Positions 31,712 to 37,166 of a DNA stretch of 37,166 nt are shown here, piece after piece. The notes under the pieces were generated by a model, which saw nothing but the letters and a program-made list of their open reading frames with translations, searched no databases and was not told the DNA's origin. The DNA is from an uncultured Pelagibacteraceae bacterium. GTDB taxonomy: Bacteria > Pseudomonadota > Alphaproteobacteria > Pelagibacterales > Pelagibacteraceae. Each line of letters begins with the position of its first letter. Positions within the stretch are counted from its first letter, which is position 1. The stretch lies in assembly GCA_902603625.1 (NCBI GenBank), contig CACKVM010000006.1:1-37166 (forward strand), in the 5' to 3' direction. The translations under genes and the position numbers were made by a program.

Positions 31712-34707
31712 TGACTCAAAGTTTTAGATTAGAAAGTGGTGGATTAATAAATAGAGATAAAAAAATTTCTTTTAAATTCAACAGTAAAAATTATTTTGGT
31801 TATGAGGGAGATACTCTTGCTTCTGCATTAATTGCTAATGGAGTTCATCTTATTGGAAGAAGCTTCAAATATCATAGACCCAGAGGTTTCTTTGGTGCCG
31901 GAGTTGATGAGCCGTATGCAATAGTTCAATTATATAGAAATGGTGAGACAGAACCAAATGTAAAAGCAACTGAACAAGAACTTTTCGAAGGTCTAGAAGC
32001 AAAAAGCGTTAATTGTTGGCCAAGTGTAAATTTTGATGTGGGAGCTATAAATAATTTTTTAAAAATATTTCTTCCAGCTGGTTTTTATTACAAGACTTTT
32101 ATGTGGCCAAAAAGTTTTTGGTATAAAGTTTATGAGCCATTTATCAGAAAAGCTGCTGGTTTAGGCACTGCATCTATCAAACATGATAAAGAAAGATATG
32201 AGCATAAATATGAATATTGTGATCTGTTAATCACAGGATCAGGTCCCTCGGGATTAGCAAGTGCCTACTCAGCTGCAAAAAATGGTGCAAAAGTTATTTT
32301 AGCAGAGGATAAATCTCGATTTGGAGGAACTTTATTAACAAGTGAAGTAAATATTGGGAATCAATCAGGTAAAGAGTGGGCAGATAGTATCATTTCAGAA
32401 CTTAAGGAAATGCCTAATGTGACTGTAAAAAATAGATCTCAAGTTTTTGGTTATTATGATCATAACATGCTGGTGATGTCTGAAAGACTGAGCGATCATT
32501 TACCCAAAACAAAAAAATTTCATCCAAAGCAGAGACTCTGGTACATTAGAGCAAAAGAAGTATTAATCTCATCTGGGTCTATAGAGAGACCCATTGTATT
32601 TGGCAATAATGACACTCCAGGCGTAATGTTGTCTTCAGCTGCTAAGGAATACATGAAAGTGTACGGAGTATTAGTTGGAAAAAAACCACTTGTTTTTACA
32701 AATAATGACAGTGGTTATGAAACAGCAATCGAATTTAAAAAGAATGGTATTAACCCAATAATTTTAGATACAAGAAAAGAGCCTCAATCAGAAATTATCG
32801 AAGAAGCAAAAAATATGAATATCAAAATTAAAAATTCACATGTAGTTGTAGCTGCTCAAGGATATAAAAAAGTAAAATCAGCTGATATAGCTAAAATTTC
32901 AGACAACAAAGAGGAGCTTGGATCTATTGAAAATATTGAATGCGATTGTATTTGTGTTTCTGGGTTTTGGACACCAACAATTCATTTGGCTTCACAATCT
33001 GGAAATAAAACAAAATTCAATGGAGATATTGATGCATTTGTTCCTGGTATATCCAAACAAAATGAAAAAACCTTAGGTGCTGCTAATGGAATTTATACTT
33101 TAGAAGAGACATTAAAAGACTCATTTGAAAAAGGAAACCTAACATCAAAAAAAATAACAAATAAAGAGAACAAGTTTTCTTTTCCTAATGTTGTTGAAAA
33201 GAAATCTACAGTGCACGATAAATTTTGGTGTGTACCCTTGCCAAAGGGGAAAAACTACAAAAGATTTTTAGATTTCCAAAATGATGTTGCGGTTTCTGAT
33301 ATCGAGATAGCTCTTAAAGAAGGATATAGGTCTATTGAACATGTGAAAAGATATACTACTCTTGGCATGGCTACTGATCAAGGTAAGACAAGTAATCTTA
33401 ATGGTTTACAACTAGTATCAAAAATTGAAAATAAAGTTGTACCAGCAGTTGGGCATACAACATTTAGACCACCTTATACACCAGTTTCTATTGGAGCAAT
33501 TGTTGGAAGGGAAGTAGGAAAACATTCAAAACCAACAAGAAAATCTCCAATGCATTTATGGCATGAAAAAAATAATGCAGTCTTTGTTGATGCAGGTGTA
33601 TGGTTAAGACCAAGGTATTACAAACGCGGTGAGGAGAATTTATTTGAGGCATCAAAAAGAGAGGCTAAAAATGTAAGAACTAATGTTGGTGTTTGTGACG
33701 TTACCACTTTAGGTAAAATTGATATTAAGGGACCTGATGCAGCAGAACTTCTAAATAGAGTTTACACAAATGCATGGTTAAAATTACCAGTTGGCAAAGC
33801 ACGATATGGAGTGATGTTGAGAGAAGACGGGATTGTTATGGATGATGGGACAACAACAAGAATATCAGAAAATCATTACCATATGACCACAACAACTGCT
33901 CAAGCTGCTAATGTTCTATCGCATCTAGAATATTATCTACAACTTGTTTGGCCAGAATTAAATGTGAATGTAGTTTCGTCTACAGAGCAATGGGCTGGCG
34001 CAGCAATTGCTGGGCCAAAATCAAGGAATTTATTGCAAAAATTGTTTCCAAATTCTGACGTATCAAATGAAGGTTTGCCATTTATGGGGTATATGGAAGC
34101 AGATTTGTTTGGAATAAAGGCTAGAATTTTTAGAATTTCATTTTCTGGTGAACTTGCATACGAAGTAAATGTTGAGTCAGATAATGGATATTTTATGTGG
34201 GAAAAAATAATAGAATTTGGAGAAGAGTTTGGAATTCAACCATATGGAACAGAAGCACTATCAACCTTAAGAATTGAGATGGGGCATGTTGCAGGTTCAG
34301 AGCTTGATGGAAGAACTATTCCTTATGATAATTCACTTGAAGGATTATTGAGCAAAAAGAAAGATTTTATTGGAAAAAGATCTCTATCTAGAAAAGCTTT
34401 TGCAGCGCAAGATAGACAAAAAATTGTTGGTGTTGTCCCATTAGATAAAAAAACAAGTATCCCAGAGGGATCTCATTTGGTTAAAGACTCAAATGCACCA
34501 TTACCTAATCCAAAATTAGGTTATATTTCAGCTTCTTGTTGGAGTGTTGAACATGATAATCCATTTTCTTTAGCAATATTAAAAGATGGAAAAAACATGA
34601 TTGGCAAAAAATTATTTGTAATGTCCCCCCTCAAAAATAAAGTAATCCCAGTGGAGATAGTTTCTTCTCATTATGTCGATCCAAAAGGTGAAAGAGTTAG
34701 ATCATGA
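31711..34707 (+). CDS. soxA: Heterotetrameric sarcosine oxidase-type alpha subunit (SoxA)
   Basis: 998 aa, usual size. The N-terminal part has the ferredoxin-like segment [18 protein letters not shown] (51-68), a dinucleotide site [19 protein letters not shown] (172-190, for NAD) and [10 protein letters not shown]. The C-terminal 380 residues form a GcvT-type folate domain ([54 protein letters not shown]) that accepts the methyl group as 5,10-methylene-THF. By family it acts on sarcosine; the equivalent MgdC acts on N-methylglutamate. It overlaps soxG by 4 nt (ATGA). Confidence 0.93.
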   Translation: MTQSFRLESGGLINRDKKISFKFNSKNYFGYEGDTLASALIANGVHLIGRSFKYHRPRGFFGAGVDEPYAIVQLYRNGETEPNVKATEQELFEGLEAKSVNCWPSVNFDVGAINNFLKIFLPAGFYYKTFMWPKSFWYKVYEPFIRKAAGLGTASIKHDKERYEHKYEYCDLLITGSGPSGLASAYSAAKNGAKVILAEDKSRFGGTLLTSEVNIGNQSGKEWADSIISELKEMPNVTVKNRSQVFGYYDHNMLVMSERLSDHLPKTKKFHPKQRLWYIRAKEVLISSGSIERPIVFGNNDTPGVMLSSAAKEYMKVYGVLVGKKPLVFTNNDSGYETAIEFKKNGINPIILDTRKEPQSEIIEEAKNMNIKIKNSHVVVAAQGYKKVKSADIAKISDNKEELGSIENIECDCICVSGFWTPTIHLASQSGNKTKFNGDIDAFVPGISKQNEKTLGAANGIYTLEETLKDSFEKGNLTSKKITNKENKFSFPNVVEKKSTVHDKFWCVPLPKGKNYKRFLDFQNDVAVSDIEIALKEGYRSIEHVKRYTTLGMATDQGKTSNLNGLQLVSKIENKVVPAVGHTTFRPPYTPVSIGAIVGREVGKHSKPTRKSPMHLWHEKNNAVFVDAGVWLRPRYYKRGEENLFEASKREAKNVRTNVGVCDVTTLGKIDIKGPDAAELLNRVYTNAWLKLPVGKARYGVMLREDGIVMDDGTTTRISENHYHMTTTTAQAANVLSHLEYYLQLVWPELNVNVVSSTEQWAGAAIAGPKSRNLLQKLFPNSDVSNEGLPFMGYMEADLFGIKARIFRISFSGELAYEVNVESDNGYFMWEKIIEFGEEFGIQPYGTEALSTLRIEMGHVAGSELDGRTIPYDNSLEGLLSKKKDFIGKRSLSRKAFAAQDRQKIVGVVPLDKKTSIPEGSHLVKDSNAPLPNPKLGYISASCWSVEHDNPFSLAILKDGKNMIGKKLFVMSPLKNKVIPVEIVSSHYVDPKGERVRS

Positions 34708-35291
34708 GATTGATATCAGCTTTAGCAAATGTACATTCAACTGGTCAATTTGGTGATTATGAAGGTAAAAATGAAAATAATCTTTTAAGAATTTCAGAAA
34801 TAAAAAATTTATTAATTGTTCAAGTAGTTCAGTATAAAAATTCTAAAATATCTATTGAGAATAAAGATATTGATGGTTTGGAACTAAAGAATGAACCGTT
34901 AAGAGTGGTAAATAATAATGATACAAGAATATTGTGGAATGGACCAAAAAATTGGCTTTTAGTCTCAACTAAAAAGGATTTGATTAAAAATGTTTCACAA
35001 AATTTTCCAGAGACAGATTTTGCCATAACAGACCTGTCTCATTCAAGAGCTATAATTCAAATAGAAGGACAAGAAGTAAAAGAAGTTTTAAAGAAAGGAT
35101 GTCCTTATAATTTTAATACTTTTGAAAAAAATAATTCAATTAATTCTATTTACAATGGAATAGTTTTTACTGTGGATATGCTGGATAATAATCCTGATAA
35201 GGTAAGATTATTTGCCCTTAGAAGTTTTGGTGAGTCTTTATATCACTCTATAACAGACTCTTGTTTAGAGTTTGGATACAAAGCTTTATAA
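34704..35291 (+). CDS. soxG: Heterotetrameric sarcosine oxidase-type gamma subunit (SoxG)
   Basis: 195 aa. Weakly conserved family, recognised from operon place, length and the patches [32 protein letters not shown] and [14 protein letters not shown]. It has a GcvT-like fold in known structures and completes the SoxBDAG tetramer (MgdD in the NMG system). It is the last gene of the operon; the EamA gene converges on it with 2 nt between stops. Confidence 0.88.
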   Translation: MRLISALANVHSTGQFGDYEGKNENNLLRISEIKNLLIVQVVQYKNSKISIENKDIDGLELKNEPLRVVNNNDTRILWNGPKNWLLVSTKKDLIKNVSQNFPETDFAITDLSHSRAIIQIEGQEVKEVLKKGCPYNFNTFEKNNSINSIYNGIVFTVDMLDNNPDKVRLFALRSFGESLYHSITDSCLEFGYKAL

Positions 35292-35293
35292 AT

Positions 35294-36142
35294 CTATTTT
35301 TTTGTTGCTATATAAACCCCAATTGTTGCTATAAAAAAACCAATAAGATCAACTAAAGTTAATATTTCATTTAGAAAAAACCATCCCATAAATGCTGAGA
35401 CAGCAGGTATTAAAAAAAACATTGATACTGTTTTGCTTGCTGAGTTTTTTTTTATTAAAAACATTAGGATTGTAAACGCACCAAAAGAAACTAAAAAGAC
35501 TTGGTGGCTCATCGCGATTAAAAAAGTAGGTGAGAAATTTATTAATGCTTCTGTAAAAAAAATTACAATTAATACATGAAAAAAACAACCACCAATAGCT
35601 TGGTAGAAATTACTTACTGATAAAGGAAGGTTATTACTTAATTTCTTTTGCCAGATAGTAGATGTTGTAATTGCAATCAAAGCGATTAAAGTAGCTATTA
35701 AACCCAAAAGAGGTATTTTTGATCCTAAATCCAAACCTAGAACTAAAACTGCTCCTGTAAAACCAAGGAAAGCACCAATCCATTGTTTAATTGAAACCTT
35801 TTCATTCAATATTGGACCGCTAAGTAAATTTGTTAAAATTGGTTGTAAGGTTACGATTAAGGCAGCTATACCTGCTGGCATTCCAATTGAAATTGAAAAA
35901 AAAACACCCCCTAAATAAAATCCGTGAAATAAAACTCCACTCAAAATAGATTCTATGAAATTTCTTTTATTAATAATCACTGAATTATTTGAGTAAACAG
36001 AAAATATATAAAATCCGATAGCTACAAAAAAAAATCTAAATGCTAAAGCCGCAAAGGGATCACTATTATCTACGATTGGCTTAGTTGTGATGAAAGCAGA
36101 AGACCAAAGTATAATGAAAATGAGAGGATAAATTCTGATCAT
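35294..36142 (-). CDS. EamA/DMT-family transporter
   Basis: 282 aa from the ATG at 36142 (MIRIYPLIFIILWSSAFITT). A longer reading from a TTG at 36184 adds 14 basic residues that look like leader. About ten transmembrane helices in two repeats of five, with the family-typical first helix FIILWSSAFITTKP, TLQPILTNLLSG and the second-half FLIPAVSAFMGWFFLNE. DMT proteins export or import small metabolites; the substrate cannot be told. It is convergent with soxG. Confidence 0.85.
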   Translation of the reverse strand: MIRIYPLIFIILWSSAFITTKPIVDNSDPFAALAFRFFFVAIGFYIFSVYSNNSVIINKRNFIESILSGVLFHGFYLGGVFFSISIGMPAGIAALIVTLQPILTNLLSGPILNEKVSIKQWIGAFLGFTGAVLVLGLDLGSKIPLLGLIATLIALIAITTSTIWQKKLSNNLPLSVSNFYQAIGGCFFHVLIVIFFTEALINFSPTFLIAMSHQVFLVSFGAFTILMFLIKKNSASKTVSMFFLIPAVSAFMGWFFLNEILTLVDLIGFFIATIGVYIATKK

Positions 36143-36306
36143 TTTGAGTTTTATATATAAATTGAGCTTACATTTGACTCTCAAATTTAGTTAAATTTGT
36201 AAATGAAAATAAACCTTTTAGAACAAATAATTAGTTCTACCTTGAGTTGTATTATAAAATGTATAAGATTCGGTACAGCTATGATTAAAAAAAAAATAAT
36301 CTTGAA

Positions 36307-36630
36307 ATGAAATTTAGATTTATCAAAATAATAACAATTTTAATTTCGTTTTTCTTTTTAACAGGCTTTTTGCCTTTTGTTTCCATACTTGGCCCCAGTT
36401 TAACTGCTTTTACTTCTGGCAATATTTATAAAGCTGGAGCTCAGTATATGCTTAACAAAACAATTAAGGATACAACTGGTAAAAATTCATTAACCTATGT
36501 TAGAGATAAGATAGATGAAAATAATGATAACAAAAATTTAAATCGAGAATTAAGAGAACTTGTTGAAAAAAGAATTCAACTTACAAGAGCAAAATTAAAC
36601 TTTGAAAAACTGTCAATCGATAATTTTTAA
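36307..36630 (+). CDS. Hypothetical exported or membrane-anchored protein, 107 aa
   Basis: No family recognised. N-terminal hydrophobic signal or anchor (FIKIITILISFFFLTGFLPF), a Gly/Ser/Ala-rich second hydrophobic stretch (SILGPSLTAFTSGNIYKAG), then a charged, probably helical C-terminus (NRELRELVEKRIQLTRAKLNF). It overlaps the convergent gene at its 3' end by 18 nt. The 164-bp region before it is AT-rich with only weak promoter-like sequence. Confidence 0.65.
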   Translation: MKFRFIKIITILISFFFLTGFLPFVSILGPSLTAFTSGNIYKAGAQYMLNKTIKDTTGKNSLTYVRDKIDENNDNKNLNRELRELVEKRIQLTRAKLNFEKLSIDNF

Positions 36631-37050
36631 ATAAATTAAATTAGTCTGCTTACTTTCTTTACACCATAGCTCAAAACTTTCACACATTCTCCAGATATGA
36701 TCAAAAGCTCTTTGTGAAATTTCTAAAGGGAAATGACTTTTAGCATAATATAAATTAGGAAATTGAATAAGTTGTTTGACCATCATATCTCTTTGAATTT
36801 CTAATAATCTTATTGTTTCTAATGGAATTTGTTTTTTAGTTTTAGTATCTTTAAAATTATTATTTTTTAATTGCTTAAGCCATTTGTCATGAAATTCACC
36901 ACTACTAATTTCTTTATATTTTTCAGTTCCTATAAAATTTTCAACTGCATTTATATTTGAAAAGCTTGGATTTTTTTTTTTTATCTCACAAATTTGGGAA
37001 TAAATTATTTCAGCAACAAATAATACATATGGTTTTTCTTTAGATTGCAT
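36613..37050 (-). CDS. Hypothetical soluble protein, 145 aa
   Basis: No family recognised. Lys-rich and mainly helical, with no signal peptide or membrane segment. Notable patches are YVLFVAEIIYSQICEIKKKNP, LETIRLLEIQRDMMVKQLIQ, and a Trp/Cys-rich end HIWRMCESFELWCKESK. The ATG at 37050 is 3 nt after the stop of the partial gene at the right edge, so they are likely one operon. Confidence 0.7.
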   Translation of the reverse strand: MQSKEKPYVLFVAEIIYSQICEIKKKNPSFSNINAVENFIGTEKYKEISSGEFHDKWLKQLKNNNFKDTKTKKQIPLETIRLLEIQRDMMVKQLIQFPNLYYAKSHFPLEISQRAFDHIWRMCESFELWCKESKQTNLIYLKIID

Positions 37051-37053
37051 TAT

Positions 37054-37166
37054 CTATATTTTATATTTTTTTTTTGCTGCATTTGCCAAAATAAAATTTG
37101 GATCTAAAAAAATTTTTGAAGATTTAACATTTTTTAGCGATTTAAATGCAAATATAGCAATTGGAA
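37054..37166 (-). CDS. C-terminal fragment of an unidentified gene (cut by the window edge)
   Basis: On the minus strand one frame is open from the right edge to a TAG at 37056-37054, about 36 codons. The last residues are FILANAAKKKYKI. It lies 3 nt upstream of the 145-aa gene on the same strand. Too short to identify. Confidence 0.55.
   Translation of the reverse strand, partial: PIAIFAFKSLKNVKSSKIFLDPNFILANAAKKKYKI

Noticed and set aside
36185-36306. Possible small RNA or promoter region before the 107-aa gene
   Set aside because: Only short AT stems and poor promoter matches; nothing distinguishes it from background.
1-37166. CRISPR arrays, tRNAs, rRNAs, insertion sequences, phage or toxin-antitoxin genes
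   Set aside because: Looked for repeats with spacers, transposase motifs and RNA-gene signatures; none seen.

Overview
The window looks like a chromosome segment from a SAR11-type alphaproteobacterium (Pelagibacterales). I infer this from the strong A+T bias (Lys/Asn/Ile-rich proteins, many A and T runs), the very tight gene packing (stop/start overlaps of 1-13 nt, no gene-free stretch over about 170 nt), the small gene repertoire, and a gene set typical of marine methylated-amine oxidisers. No rRNA, tRNA, insertion sequence, CRISPR array or phage gene was seen.

Layout. (1) 1-12562, almost all minus strand: a block for methylamine and ammonium metabolism. Read in the direction of transcription it holds a TMAO demethylase (tdm), a small winged-helix protein, a single-subunit FAD amine oxidoreductase, a GmaS-like glutamine-synthetase-family ligase, three N-methylglutamate synthase subunits (mgsA, mgsB, mgsC), a 133-aa unknown, an ammonium transporter (amtB), a 76-aa membrane protein with a clear terminator, a 52-aa membrane ORF, and a second GlnT-type ligase cut by the left edge. 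(2) 12663-18353, plus strand: a TMAO/betaine-type ABC importer (tmoX, tmoV, tmoW). Three unrelated small exported or membrane genes, one a MORN-repeat protein, lie between the binding protein and the ATPase. (3) 18361-19692, minus strand: trimethylamine monooxygenase (tmm). (4) 19825-28373, plus strand: a glycerol cassette of glycerol kinase, a GlpV/S/T/P/Q/U-type ABC importer and a GpsA-type glycerol-3-phosphate dehydrogenase. (5) 28374-30059, minus strand: formate-tetrahydrofolate ligase (fhs). (6) 30185-35291, plus strand: heterotetrameric sarcosine oxidase-type genes (soxB, D, A, G). (7) 35294-37166: an EamA exporter and three unrecognised genes, the last cut by the right edge.

How the genes work together (inference from family knowledge). 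TMA is oxidised to TMAO by Tmm, or TMAO is imported by TmoXVW. Tdm splits TMAO into dimethylamine and formaldehyde, with a GcvT-like folate domain positioned to catch the one-carbon unit. Monomethylamine is captured on glutamate by GmaS and converted to N-methylglutamate by MgsABC. An N-methylglutamate or sarcosine dehydrogenase (SoxBDAG, or the single FAD enzyme at 8465-9790) then releases the last methyl group to tetrahydrofolate. Fhs links formate and formyl-THF. AmtB takes up or recaptures ammonium. The usual dimethylamine monooxygenase genes (dmmDABC) are not in this window, so the DMA to MMA step is not explained here. The glycerol cassette is a separate carbon and energy route placed between the one-carbon modules.

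Intergenic stretches are short. The longest are 3167-3291 (nested inverted repeats, candidate structured RNA), 19693-19824 (divergent promoters of tmm and glpK), 30060-30184 (divergent fhs/soxB promoters) and 36143-36306 (divergent start region of the EamA gene and a hypothetical gene, with nothing clear beyond AT-rich promoter-like sequence).
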